Assembly: GCF_000685095.1 (NCBI RefSeq)
Contig: NZ_BAYE01000014.1
Location: 97,076 to 161,075 of the forward strand
Direction of reading: 5' to 3'
From: Paraburkholderia caledonica NBRC 102488
GTDB lineage: Bacteria > Pseudomonadota > Gammaproteobacteria > Burkholderiales > Burkholderiaceae
DNA: 64,000 nucleotides
The notes beneath the pieces were generated by a model. That model was not told where the DNA came from. It saw only the letters and a list, made by a program, of their open reading frames with translations, and searched no databases. Below are positions 43,988 through 52,765 of the stretch, piece after piece; positions within the stretch are counted from its first letter, which is position 1; each line of letters starts with the position of its first letter. A program made the position numbers and the translations under genes.

Positions 43988-45130
43988 ATGTCAACGACCG
44001 CAGATTCCCCGTCCCGTCCCCGACCCGCTGAAGAGTCGCCGCCGTCAGGCATGCGCCGTCCAGGCCGGCGCACGGTGTTGATCGCGCTCGGCGTCGTCGC
44101 GCTCATTGCCGGAGGTGTCTGGCTCGCGCGTTGGTGGACCGTAGGCCGCTTTATCGAGAGTACCGACGACGCCTATCTGCAGGCCGACAGCGTCACGGTC
44201 GCTCCCAAGGTGTCCGGCTATGTGACGGAAGTTTATGTCGCGGACAATCAGATGGTGAAGCCGGGCGATCCTCTCGTGCATCTTGACGCGCGCCAGTACC
44301 AGGTCGCGCTCGACCAGGCGCTCGCCACCATCGACGCACGCAAGGCGGACATAGAACGCGCGCAGGCCGACATCAAACAGAAGCAGTCCAATATCGCGCA
44401 GGCACAGGCGCAAGAGCGGGTGGCCCGCGTGAGTGCACAGCATGCGAGCGACGAAGTGCGGCGTTACGCTCCGCTCATCGCGACCGGCGCTGAAAGCAGT
44501 GAACGCATGGCCGAGCTGACCAGCACGCGCGACCAGGCGAATGCCACGCTTGCCGCAAACGCAGCCGCGGTCGACGCCGCACGTTCGCAAATCGGCTCTG
44601 CCACCGCGCAGCTCGCACAGGCGCGCGCGCAACTCGAAGCCGCCGAGGCAAGCGCACAACAGTCGCGGCTCGATCTCGAGAACACGGTGGTGCGCAGTGC
44701 GCTCGGCGGCAAGGTGGGAGACCGCACCGTGCGCGTCGGTCAATACGTGCAGCCCGGCACGCGGATGCTGACGGTCGTTCCTGTACGAAGCACCTATTTG
44801 CTGGCCAATTTCAAGGAAACGCAGGTGGGCCGCATGCGTGTCGGCCAGCCCGTGGAAATGCATGTCGACGCGTTGCCCGGTCATACGCTGCATGGCGTGA
44901 TCGACAGTTTCTCGCCGGGCACCGGCTCGCAGTTCGCATTGCTGCCGCCGGAGAATGCGACCGGCAACTTCACGAAGATTGTGCAGCGTGTGCCCGTGCG
45001 GATTCGTATCGATACGGGGGCGGAAACGCGCAGCGTTTTATTGCCTGGCCTCTCTGTGACGGTCGATGTCGACACGCGGTCTGCGCGTGAGCGCGATGCG
45101 CGTATCGATGCCGAGAACCGTCGTGGCTGA
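43988..45130 (+). CDS. HlyD/EmrA-type membrane fusion protein
   Basis: The 380-residue periplasmic adaptor has one membrane anchor (about residues 30-50, TVLIALGVVALIAGGVWLA), an N-terminal lipoyl half (STDDAYLQADSVTVAPKVSG), and a long coiled-coil hairpin (about 110-220). The second lipoyl half has VRSALGGKVGDRTVRVGQYV, followed by a beta-barrel domain (LLANFKETQVGRMRVGQPVE). The start at 43988 gives an unusual Pro/Ser-rich cytoplasmic tail before the anchor. It links the MFS pump to the outer-membrane channel encoded downstream. Confidence 0.93.
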   Translation: MSTTADSPSRPRPAEESPPSGMRRPGRRTVLIALGVVALIAGGVWLARWWTVGRFIESTDDAYLQADSVTVAPKVSGYVTEVYVADNQMVKPGDPLVHLDARQYQVALDQALATIDARKADIERAQADIKQKQSNIAQAQAQERVARVSAQHASDEVRRYAPLIATGAESSERMAELTSTRDQANATLAANAAAVDAARSQIGSATAQLAQARAQLEAAEASAQQSRLDLENTVVRSALGGKVGDRTVRVGQYVQPGTRMLTVVPVRSTYLLANFKETQVGRMRVGQPVEMHVDALPGHTLHGVIDSFSPGTGSQFALLPPENATGNFTKIVQRVPVRIRIDTGAETRSVLLPGLSVTVDVDTRSARERDARIDAENRRG

Positions 45131-46715
45131 CGCGACTGCGGCGCCTGCCGCACCACACGGTGAAGAGCGGGCGAGCGTCGGCGACTGGATCGCCGTCGCC
45201 GCCGGCGCGCTCGGCGCATTGATGGCGACGCTCGACATCTCCATCACGAACTCCGCGCTGCCGCAGATTCAGGGCGAAATCGGCGCGACAGGAACGGAGG
45301 GTACATGGATTTCCACCGGCTACCTGATGTCCGAGATCGTGATGATTCCGCTCGCGGCATGGCTCACACGCGTCTTCGGCCTGCGCAACTTCCTGCTCAC
45401 CAACTCGGCGCTCTTCATTGCATTTTCGATGATGTGCGGCTGGTCGCACACGCTGCCCATGATGATCGCCGGCCGTATCGGCCAGGGCTTTACTGGCGGC
45501 GCGCTGATTCCTACCGCGCAGACGATCATCCGCACGCGGCTGCCGCTTTCGCAGTTGCCGGTCGGCATGACGATGTTCGGCCTGATCGTGCTGCTCGGGC
45601 CGCTGCTGGGACCGGTGGTCGGCGGCTGGCTCGCGGAGAACGTCAGCTGGAGCTGGTGCTTCTTCATGAACCTGCCGATCTGCCTTGCGCTGATGACGCT
45701 GCTGATTGTCGGCCTGCCGTCGGACAAGCCCCACTGGGAAGCTTTCTTCAAGGCGGACTGGCTCGGCATCGTCGGGCTCGCGATCGGGCTCAGTTCGCTC
45801 ACGGTGGTGCTCGAGGAAGGGCAGCGTGAGCGGTGGTTCGAGTCGTCGACAATCGTCCTGCTCACCTGCGTATCGGTTTTCGGCATGATCCTGATCGCAG
45901 TTTCGCAAATGACGGCAAAGAAGCCGATCGTGCGCCTCGGCCTGATGCGCAATCCTAACTATGCAAGCGTGATCGTGATCGTGTCGGCGGTCGGCGCCGC
46001 GCTTTATGGGGTGTCGTATCTGCTGCCGCAGTTTCTCGGCGTGGTGGCGGGCTATAACGCGGAGCAGTCGGGCGCGATCATGCTGCTCTCGGGGCTGCCG
46101 GCATTTCTGATCATGCCGGTGCTGCCGCGGCTGCTTGGCAAGTTCGATTTCCGTCTTCTGGTCATCACCGGGCTCGTGTTGTACGCGCTCAGTTGCATGC
46201 TCGACATCAGCCTGACGGCGCAAAGCGTCGGGCACGATTTCGTCTGGTCGCAGCTGATACGCGGCACTGCACAGATGCTCGCAATGATGCCGCTCAATCA
46301 GGCGTCCATGGCTGCGGTGTCACGCGAAGATTCCGGCGACGCCGCGGGACTCTACAACATGGCGCGCAATCTCGGCGGCTCGATCGGCCTTGCGATCATC
46401 GGCACCGTGATCGACCGGCGCACGACCTTTCATACGGCAATGATCCGTGAATCGGTGAGCGCGAATTCGCTGATCGGTCAGGACAGCATTGCCGCCAATG
46501 CGGCGAACTGGTTCACCCATACCGGCGACATGGCGTACTCGCGAATGCGAGCGCTCGGCCAGCTCGGCGCGCAGATCCAGCAGCAGGCGATCGTAATGAC
46601 CTATTCGGAAACTTTCTATCTGCTCGCCATCGCGCTCGTCGCCTGCATTCCTCTTGCGTTGCTTCTGAAGACGCCGCGCAGGAATGCGCCGGCGCCTCCG
46701 TCCGCCGGACACTAA
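45096..46715 (+). CDS. DHA2-family MFS drug exporter (EmrB-like)
   Basis: The protein of about 539 residues has 14 membrane helices. The DHA2 motif LDISITNSALPQIQGEIGAT follows the first helix region, and motif C-like GPLLGPVVGGWLAENVSWSW is in helix 5. The start is uncertain: ATGs at 45066, 45096 and 45108 and a GTG at 45123 are all in frame, and all overlap the end of the adaptor gene. I chose 45096. With EmrA-like and NodT-like neighbours it forms a tripartite exporter of hydrophobic compounds. Confidence 0.9.
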   Translation: MRVSMPRTVVADATAAPAAPHGEERASVGDWIAVAAGALGALMATLDISITNSALPQIQGEIGATGTEGTWISTGYLMSEIVMIPLAAWLTRVFGLRNFLLTNSALFIAFSMMCGWSHTLPMMIAGRIGQGFTGGALIPTAQTIIRTRLPLSQLPVGMTMFGLIVLLGPLLGPVVGGWLAENVSWSWCFFMNLPICLALMTLLIVGLPSDKPHWEAFFKADWLGIVGLAIGLSSLTVVLEEGQRERWFESSTIVLLTCVSVFGMILIAVSQMTAKKPIVRLGLMRNPNYASVIVIVSAVGAALYGVSYLLPQFLGVVAGYNAEQSGAIMLLSGLPAFLIMPVLPRLLGKFDFRLLVITGLVLYALSCMLDISLTAQSVGHDFVWSQLIRGTAQMLAMMPLNQASMAAVSREDSGDAAGLYNMARNLGGSIGLAIIGTVIDRRTTFHTAMIRESVSANSLIGQDSIAANAANWFTHTGDMAYSRMRALGQLGAQIQQQAIVMTYSETFYLLAIALVACIPLALLLKTPRRNAPAPPSAGH

Positions 46716-46731
46716 TGTTTTCTGATCTCAC

Positions 46732-48207
46732 ATGATGTTCAACCGTCCCTCGAGTTTCGCCCTGGCCGCCGCGGCGCTTCTGTCTTCGCTGTCTGTGTTG
46801 CCGGGCTGCACAGTCGGTCCCGACTATCGCGGTGCACCGTCCGTTGCGCAGGATGCTCACGACGCCGCGTTCGTGCGCACGCCGGCGGCGGGCACGACCG
46901 CGGCGCCGGCACCCCGTGAGTGGTGGCTCTCGCTGAACGACCCGCAACTGGACGATCTGATCGCCGCCGCGCTCGCGCATAGCCCGGACATGCATATTGC
47001 GCAGGCGCGCCTGCGCGAGTCGCGCGCGCAGCTGCAGTCGCAGCGCGCAGACGCTTTGCCGAAGCTTTCGGCCAACGCGGCTGCGCTGCGCACGCGCGAG
47101 CCCGATCTGAGCGCGCTTAGTTCGGCGGGCTCGTCCGGCGGCAGTTCGGCGTCGTCGGGAAGGGGGCCGCTGCAGCTTTACACGGCGGGTTTCGACGCCT
47201 CATGGGAAATCGACCTGTTCGGCGGCACCCGGCGCGCGATCGAAGCCGCATCGGCCAATGCCGAAGCTGTCGACGCGGATCTCGCGGACACCCAGGTGTC
47301 GCTTGCCGCGGAAGTGGCGCAAACGTACATCGACCTGCGCGACCAGCAAACGCGGCTTGAACTCGCGCGGCGCCAGGCGGACATCGAACAGAAAATGTTG
47401 ACGCTGACGCAGCAGCGGCGTGAGCGCGGCACGGCTGCGGATATCGATGTCGAACGTCTGACCACGCAGGTCGAAAACACGCGCTCGACGCTGATTCCGC
47501 TCGACGCGCAAATGAGCGATTCGCTCGACCGCCTCGCGGTGTTGACTGGGCGCGCACCCGGCGCGCTGGATCAGCAACTGGCGTCTGCCCGGCCGCTGCC
47601 GCCCATGCCTGCGACGGTGCCCATTGGCGACCCCTCTGCGATGTTGCAGCGCCGTCCAGACATTCGAGCCGCGGAGCGGCGGCTTGCATCGAGCAACGCG
47701 CAAATCGGTGAACACGTGGCGGACTTTTTCCCGAAAGTGACGTTGTTCGGCGATATCGGCTTCAGCGCGAGCGATCCGGGCCATCTCATACGCAAGAGCA
47801 ACTTCAGCTGGATTACTGCACCCTATCTGCAATGGAATGCATTCGATTTCGGACGCACGCTAGGCAGCGTACATGCGGCTGAGGCGTCGCGAGACGAAGC
47901 CGAGGCTCGTTACACGAAGGCTGTTCTCGGCGCGCTTCAGGACGCGAACTCTTCGTTGTCGCGCTATGGGCATCAGCGTGAGCATGTCGTGACGTTGCTG
48001 AAAGTGGAGACGTCCGCCACCCACTCTGCCGCGCTGATGCGGCAACGCTACACAGCGGGTGTCGCGACGTTGATCGATTTGCTCGACACGCAGCGCCAGG
48101 AATTCAGCGCGCAGCAGAATGTCGTGGCAGGGCAGGCGGAGTTGCTGAAGGACTTCGTGTCGCTGCAGAAGAGCCTTGGCATCGGGTGGCAAGCGCCGCA
48201 GGGGTAG
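46732..48207 (+). CDS. outer-membrane efflux lipoprotein (NodT/OprM family)
   Basis: The 491-residue TolC-like channel has a lipoprotein signal peptide with Cys in SVLPGCTVGPDYR (about residue 26) and two outer-membrane-factor repeats. Family stretches are PREWWLSLNDPQLDDLIAAA, IAQARLRESRAQLQSQ and LQRRPDIRAAERRLASSNAQ. It lies 16 bases after the MFS gene, closing the tripartite efflux operon. Confidence 0.94.
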   Translation: MMFNRPSSFALAAAALLSSLSVLPGCTVGPDYRGAPSVAQDAHDAAFVRTPAAGTTAAPAPREWWLSLNDPQLDDLIAAALAHSPDMHIAQARLRESRAQLQSQRADALPKLSANAAALRTREPDLSALSSAGSSGGSSASSGRGPLQLYTAGFDASWEIDLFGGTRRAIEAASANAEAVDADLADTQVSLAAEVAQTYIDLRDQQTRLELARRQADIEQKMLTLTQQRRERGTAADIDVERLTTQVENTRSTLIPLDAQMSDSLDRLAVLTGRAPGALDQQLASARPLPPMPATVPIGDPSAMLQRRPDIRAAERRLASSNAQIGEHVADFFPKVTLFGDIGFSASDPGHLIRKSNFSWITAPYLQWNAFDFGRTLGSVHAAEASRDEAEARYTKAVLGALQDANSSLSRYGHQREHVVTLLKVETSATHSAALMRQRYTAGVATLIDLLDTQRQEFSAQQNVVAGQAELLKDFVSLQKSLGIGWQAPQG

Positions 48208-48274
48208 TCCGGTCGGGCGTTTGCGTGGTGTGGCGCAAAGCGCGAAGGGATCACCAACGATGCGAAGGCGCCGT

Positions 48275-48790
48275 TCATTTCGCACCGCGTCGCAGCAGAA
48301 CGTCGAACCGGCCTGCTACGAGATGCGATTCGCTCACTTCCGGCAGCGTTTTGGCAGCCTGGGTGATGCGCCAGACTTCCTCCAGAAGCGAGAGGTCCGT
48401 GCCCGACCAGCTCGTCAGCACATTTTCGATGCGCTCGGAGCCGTGAATGTCGCCGGTGAAGTACCCCATCGACCACTCGGCAAAGTGCCTGTTTTCGAGC
48501 GAGCCGATTGCGACAATCCGCATGTCGTAGTGACGACTGTCATTGCCGATACGGCGCAGGCATTCCCTCACTGCTGCGGGATCGCCTTCGAGGTACTGGA
48601 CAAAATTGCGGCCCGCGTGCACGAGAAAACCGGTCAGTGCATCGGCGCGATTGAGCACGCGAGACACCGACACAATCGATTCGACGTCTGATATGCCCAC
48701 GCCCGACGCAACATTGCTGATGTAGACCGCGCCGAATAGTGTTTCATCCTGGTCCCGCGTTTCGAGACGTTTGGATTCGTCTGAGAACAT
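48275..48790 (-). CDS. stand-alone BLUF-domain blue-light photoreceptor
   Basis: The 171-residue protein consists of a BLUF domain (about 15-110) plus a C-terminal helical extension. FAD-pocket residues are recognisable: Tyr23 (FGAVYIS), Asn47 (SRVLNRADALTGFL), Gln65 (FVQYLEGD), Trp106 and Met108 (EWSMGY). These have the same spacing as Tyr21, Asn45, Gln63, Trp104 and Met106 of AppA, offset by two. No effector domain is attached, so output must be by protein-protein contact. It is convergent with the efflux operon. Confidence 0.93.
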   Translation of the reverse strand: MFSDESKRLETRDQDETLFGAVYISNVASGVGISDVESIVSVSRVLNRADALTGFLVHAGRNFVQYLEGDPAAVRECLRRIGNDSRHYDMRIVAIGSLENRHFAEWSMGYFTGDIHGSERIENVLTSWSGTDLSLLEEVWRITQAAKTLPEVSESHLVAGRFDVLLRRGAK

Positions 48791-49046
48791 AGGGACACCT
48801 CTAAAAGACGTTGCGCGTTTCCACTTTAGTACAGGGCCGGCTGTCTAAACTCGACCAACGTTAGACGGCTGCGCCCATGCGGCGGAAATTGACGGCACGC
48901 GTTATGCGTTTGTCCGATTAGTGCGGGGCTGACGCGGGACTGACCGCATCATGTGCTTGAACGCTTGCTGGGAAATTGCACTTTCTGCCGCGTTTCGCGG
49001 AGCTTCTAGTGAAGCGGGGTGATCTGTCCAATCGCTGCAGACATCT
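48791..49046. other. intergenic region upstream of the BLUF gene
   Basis: About 255 bases between the BLUF gene start and the end of the nitroreductase gene. It should contain the BLUF promoter. No supported gene. Confidence 0.35.
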
Positions 49047-49670
49047 TCAAACCGATGCGCGCCCCAACCACTCACGCACATACAGCGAATGCGGTGGCCG
49101 CACCGCCGAATGGTCACGAGATTTCGGTGTGCCAACAAATAAAAAACCCAGCACGCGCTCGGCTGGCTCGAAGTCGAGCGCGGCCTGGAGATGGGGGTCG
49201 TATGCATCGGCGCCCGTCGCCCAGAAACCGCCGTAACCGAGCGCGTGAATTGCGTTGAGCATGTTCATGACCGCCGCGCCGACTGCGAGCAGTTGCTCCA
49301 ATTCCGGAATGTGCGAATTCGGAGTCGGTGCTGCGGCTATGACGATCACGAGCGGCGCCGTGTACGCGCGTCGCCGGCGTTGCTCGTGATCTGCGCGGGA
49401 CGTTGCCGGCTCGCGCCGCGCCGCGACATCGACGAGTACTTCGCCGAAATCAGCGCGCGCGTCGTCGCGAATCAGCGCGAATCGCCAAGGGCGCAACGCA
49501 CCATGGTCCGGCGCTCGCATGGCGGCGTCGAAGATCAGGCTTAACTCGGTGGCGCCGGGTCCCGGCTCGGCCAGCGGCCAGTGCGACTGGCGCGAGAGCA
49601 GCGTTTCGAAGAATGCTTGTTGTCGCGGCGAAGCGGTGTGCTCGATCTGACGGACTTGGGAGGTATCCAT
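49047..49670 (-). CDS. nitroreductase-family protein (YdjA-like)
   Basis: The 207-residue FMN-dependent oxidoreductase has APDHGALRPWRFALIRDDAR (FMN-binding N-terminal signature), a central GAAVMNMLNAIHALGYGGFW helix and the C-terminal LGFLFVGTPKS strand. This matches the compact YdjA/TdsD subgroup. Start at 49670 (MDTSQVRQIEHTAS) is preferred; an upstream frame to 49718 adds 16 residues. Its upstream region carries one of the two Fur-like sites that also precede the siderophore cluster, so iron control of this gene is possible. Confidence 0.88.
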   Translation of the reverse strand: MDTSQVRQIEHTASPRQQAFFETLLSRQSHWPLAEPGPGATELSLIFDAAMRAPDHGALRPWRFALIRDDARADFGEVLVDVAARREPATSRADHEQRRRRAYTAPLVIVIAAAPTPNSHIPELEQLLAVGAAVMNMLNAIHALGYGGFWATGADAYDPHLQAALDFEPAERVLGFLFVGTPKSRDHSAVRPPHSLYVREWLGRASV

Positions 49671-49723
49671 GACGGTGTCATTGAGTTTCTGTCGGATGGA
49701 TGATGGCGACAATCGCATTTAAA

Positions 49724-49743
49724 TGCAAATGATTCCTATTTGC
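49724..49743. promoter_or_regulatory. putative Fur box 1
   Basis: TGCAAATGATTCCTATTTGC is a degenerate palindrome resembling Fur sites of Burkholderia. It sits between the nitroreductase gene and the siderophore cluster. It is embedded in a 19-bp sequence (49717-49735) that is repeated exactly at 49842-49860. Confidence 0.55.
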
Positions 49744-49848
49744 TTGTCCGATGAATGGTTTTGTTTTAAGCTGTGCCGTCATTGCCCCGACACAAAGAGG
49801 GCGAGCGATGGACCTTGACATCCATCAAGGGCAACGAGTAGATTTAAA

Positions 49849-49867
49849 TGCAAATGATTCGCATTTA
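49849..49867. promoter_or_regulatory. putative Fur box 2, upstream of mbtH
   Basis: TGCAAATGATTCGCATTTA, with outer AAATG / CATTTAA symmetry, resembles the Fur consensus core (AATGATTCGCATT). It lies 107 bases before the mbtH-like start, in the position expected for iron control of the siderophore operon. Confidence 0.65.
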
Positions 49868-49973
49868 ATGCATAGCGGTTCAAAGATCTGCCGGAGCAAT
49901 ATTCCGCGCTTCTGCGAGGGCTGCCCGGAATGATCAGCCGCAAACCGACGTACAACTTCATTCAGGAGCCGCG

Positions 49974-50207
49974 ATGAGCTGGGGTGACGAAAACACGAAC
50001 TTCGTTGTGGTTGTAAATCACGAAGAGCAGTATTCGATCTGGCCTGGCTACAAGGCGATTCCAGCCGGCTGGCGTGAAGCCGGAAAGTCGGGCAAGAAGG
50101 ACGAATGCCTGCAATGGATCGACGAGGTCTGGACGGATATGCGTCCGCTGAGCTTGCGCCAGGCCATGGCCGGGAGCTCTGCGGCCGAAAGCGTCCCCAA
50201 TGCTTGA
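49974..50207 (+). CDS. MbtH-like protein
   Basis: The 77-residue MbtH-family chaperone/activator of NRPS adenylation domains has the invariant signature: NHEEQYSIWP, IPAGWREAGKSGKKDECLQW and WTDMRPLSLR. A good RBS (AGGAG) precedes the ATG. It is the first gene of the siderophore operon, 107 bases after a Fur-box-like site, and is expected to activate the A domain encoded from 60321 onward. Confidence 0.96.
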   Translation: MSWGDENTNFVVVVNHEEQYSIWPGYKAIPAGWREAGKSGKKDECLQWIDEVWTDMRPLSLRQAMAGSSAAESVPNA

Positions 50208-50225
50208 TCAACAGGCGTCCAGCCG

Positions 50226-51035
50226 ATGACCTCGTCGAACGGTCTGCCGCGTAGGTCTGACCCGCTAGTCCTCGTGTGTCTCGCGCATGCAGGCGGCAGC
50301 GTGGCGTTGTACCGGGACTGGCAGCCACGGTTGCCCTGGTTCGTGCAGGCACGCATGCTTGAATTGCCCGGCCACGGCATGCGCCGGTCCGTATCGCCGC
50401 ATAGCGAATGGCCCGCGCTCATCGCGCAACTCTCAGATGAACTGCTCGCGCTGGTCGGCGGCGCTTCGTTTGCGTTGTTCGGACACAGCATGGGCTCGCT
50501 CGTCGCACTCGAATTGATGCACGCGCTGTGCGAGCGCGGAGAACGCGCTCCTGTCTGGTTCGGTGCGTCGGCAACCATCTCGCCCGCCCGCCGCAAGCAC
50601 GAAACGCATTGGCTGAACTGTTCGCATACCGAAATGATTGCTTGCCTGCGGGAGCGCGGCGGCACGCCCGCCGAGCTGCTCGACGACGCTGAGTTCGTCG
50701 ACTTCATGTTGCCGATGCTGCGCGCCGATTTCCACCTGTGCGGCGTGCATCCGGCGCATATTGCGAGGCGCGCGAAGCTGCCCGGAACGTCGAATACATC
50801 GGCCATGCTCGACTGTCCGATCGACGTGTTCATCGGCCGCGATGACCCCGCCACGGCAAACCGCGCGGACGTCGACGCCTGGGCAAACGAGACACGCGGC
50901 CCATGCGCAGTCCACTGGTTCGACGGCGGGCACTTCTTCATCGACACGGCTCGCGAAGCCGTACTCGCAGCCGTAGCCAAAGCGCTCTTGCTGCATGGAC
51001 AACGGGCGCAACCGGCGCGAGGCGTCGTGGCATGA
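50226..51035 (+). CDS. type II thioesterase
   Basis: The 269-residue alpha/beta hydrolase has nucleophile elbow GHSMGS (Ser about residue 88), a catalytic Asp in VFIGRDDPAT (about 207) and His in DGGHFF (about 238), the usual arrangement of NRPS-associated TEII. It removes stalled or wrongly loaded groups from carrier domains. The TEII N-terminal FAHAGG/LAHAGGS motif is present (CLAHAGGSVALY). It lies 18 bases after the mbtH-like gene in the same operon. Confidence 0.93.
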   Translation: MTSSNGLPRRSDPLVLVCLAHAGGSVALYRDWQPRLPWFVQARMLELPGHGMRRSVSPHSEWPALIAQLSDELLALVGGASFALFGHSMGSLVALELMHALCERGERAPVWFGASATISPARRKHETHWLNCSHTEMIACLRERGGTPAELLDDAEFVDFMLPMLRADFHLCGVHPAHIARRAKLPGTSNTSAMLDCPIDVFIGRDDPATANRADVDAWANETRGPCAVHWFDGGHFFIDTAREAVLAAVAKALLLHGQRAQPARGVVA

Positions 51036-51129
51036 CGAACCGGTGGCGCGGAGTGCTCGCGTGAATCGCTGACCTCGTGCACGCCGTAATCATCAATTGA
51101 AATATTGAGGCAACCCGGATAAGGAACGA

Positions 51130-52572
51130 ATGACCATGAGCCAGGCTTCGCTGCCGATCTTCGATTTCTCGCCGTTCGTTGGGCACAGCGAGCGCTATGT
51201 GGCGCTCATCAAACAGTTTGCCGCGGCCGGGCCGTTTCGCAGCGCGGCGGTCGCTGAACTGCTGCTCGACGACGACTTCCATCGACGCCCGCTGCGGCCA
51301 GAGGACTTCGACTTCCTCAAGTTCATGAAACCCGTGCGCGAGCACAACGTGAGTCGTCTGCCGGCGCTCGCGTCCGGGCGCACGCTGATGTCGATTTACG
51401 AGCTCGACGTCGCGCGCCCGCCGGTAAGTAGCGAGCCCGCCGACTGGCAGCGTTTTGCCGATTTCTATCGCGAAGACACGCGCGAACTCGGGGCGCAGAT
51501 TGCGCCGTTCCTGGAAGCGTACGCATTCGAATACCTGACGAAGGACGTCGATACCCGCGAAGAGACAGGCGCCGTGAGCACGCGCCTGACGCGCATCGTC
51601 GATGACGAACTCGCATTCTGGAGCGCTACGTTCGAGCGGTTGATGCGCAACGACTACCTCGAACAAGGGCTGCGTTTCATCATGGTGCAGCGCTGGGCGC
51701 TCGCGGTATCGAAGCGCCGCGCGCTCGCGCGAGCCGGCGCAAGCGGCTTCTTCGACATGCTCGCGCCCGACGAGCGGCCGAGCCTTCACCGTCAAGTGCC
51801 TGACGACGCACTGTTCGAACGCGTGGCCGAGGCAAGCTGCATTACGCGCCGGCAACATGCGTACTGGCAGTTTTATTTGCCGACGAGCATCGCGAAATGC
51901 AATCTGCTCTATGCGCTTGCTCGCCGCCCGGACCGCGCGTTCGCGCTTATCGGCGCGGCGTTCGCAGCCGAGGCGGAGTGGCTTGCGTTCGGGCTCGCGC
52001 TCGAACGGGCTTGCGCGCATCTGCACCCGGCCAGCCGCGGCCCGGGTGATTCCGATGCATTGAGGGCTGCGCTGCAGCAGCGCTGCGCGCGTGCGCTGGA
52101 GCGTGTTGCACAAGGCTTCGGCGACGTGGCGCGCGCTCAATGCGTGCAAGGCGTTGTCGCAGGCGAGCGCCTCGCGGAACGCGGGCGTTGGGATCTTGGC
52201 GAACAGTTGCGCTGGCTGTCGTCGATTCGCGACTATGTGAGCTTCGCGCATCGCATCAGCTCGCGCATCGACGCGGAGTGTCCCGGCATCGACCGTGAGA
52301 CCTTCGTCGAGCCTCAAGAAATGTGTTCGACGACGCACGTGCACAACGATCACCGTCTCGTCACGATCGAGGAGGGCGACATGCTGTTCTGGGGCAACGT
52401 CGGCATGCAGCTTTCCATGCACAAAGGCGACATGGTGCTGATTCCGGATGGCAGGCTGCACGGCTCGACGGTCGTATCGAACGAATGCACGTACCACCAG
52501 CCGATCATTCCGAACGACTGGGTCGAGGCCCTCGTGGCCGAGTTCGACGAACCGGCGGCGGCTTCGACATGA
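51130..52572 (+). CDS. SznF-like cupin protein, putative graminine (diazeniumdiolate) biosynthesis enzyme
   Basis: The 480-residue protein matches the size and layout I recall for SznF, the N-nitrosating enzyme of streptozotocin: N-terminal segment, helical haem-oxygenase-like middle (about 105-330) and C-terminal cupin (about 395-465). Cupin ligands are visible as His403 and His405 (TTHVHND) and His444 (RLHGST), with the same spacing as SznF His407/409/448. The middle domain lacks the HxxxDxxH diiron motif: the equivalent positions read D307, L311, A314. Its gene adjoins one for a YqcI/YcgG protein within an NRPS cluster, as I recall for GrbD/GrbE of gramibactin. AAGGA precedes ATGs at 51130 and 51136; either may be used. 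Confidence 0.75.
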   Translation: MTMSQASLPIFDFSPFVGHSERYVALIKQFAAAGPFRSAAVAELLLDDDFHRRPLRPEDFDFLKFMKPVREHNVSRLPALASGRTLMSIYELDVARPPVSSEPADWQRFADFYREDTRELGAQIAPFLEAYAFEYLTKDVDTREETGAVSTRLTRIVDDELAFWSATFERLMRNDYLEQGLRFIMVQRWALAVSKRRALARAGASGFFDMLAPDERPSLHRQVPDDALFERVAEASCITRRQHAYWQFYLPTSIAKCNLLYALARRPDRAFALIGAAFAAEAEWLAFGLALERACAHLHPASRGPGDSDALRAALQQRCARALERVAQGFGDVARAQCVQGVVAGERLAERGRWDLGEQLRWLSSIRDYVSFAHRISSRIDAECPGIDRETFVEPQEMCSTTHVHNDHRLVTIEEGDMLFWGNVGMQLSMHKGDMVLIPDGRLHGSTVVSNECTYHQPIIPNDWVEALVAEFDEPAAAST

Positions 52573-52765
52573 CAGCAGCAGATCGCGCGGTATATCCGTA
52601 ACCGATCGGCAAAAGGCCGCCGGCACCATGCAGGCGCTAACGGCGGAGATCGACAAAAAATGCGCCTCTTCCCCACGACAGCAATATCGACGTTCCGGCC
52701 GCGCAGGCTGGGATGCCTCGCGCGTTCGGCGCGCGCAACAGTGGGTCAGGAAGAGAGAGCGAACG

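Noticed and set aside
49751..49933. 60-codon plus-strand frame between the nitroreductase gene and mbtH
   Set aside because: It contains the second Fur-like site in its middle, has no RBS and no recognisable family; it is better explained as promoter DNA.
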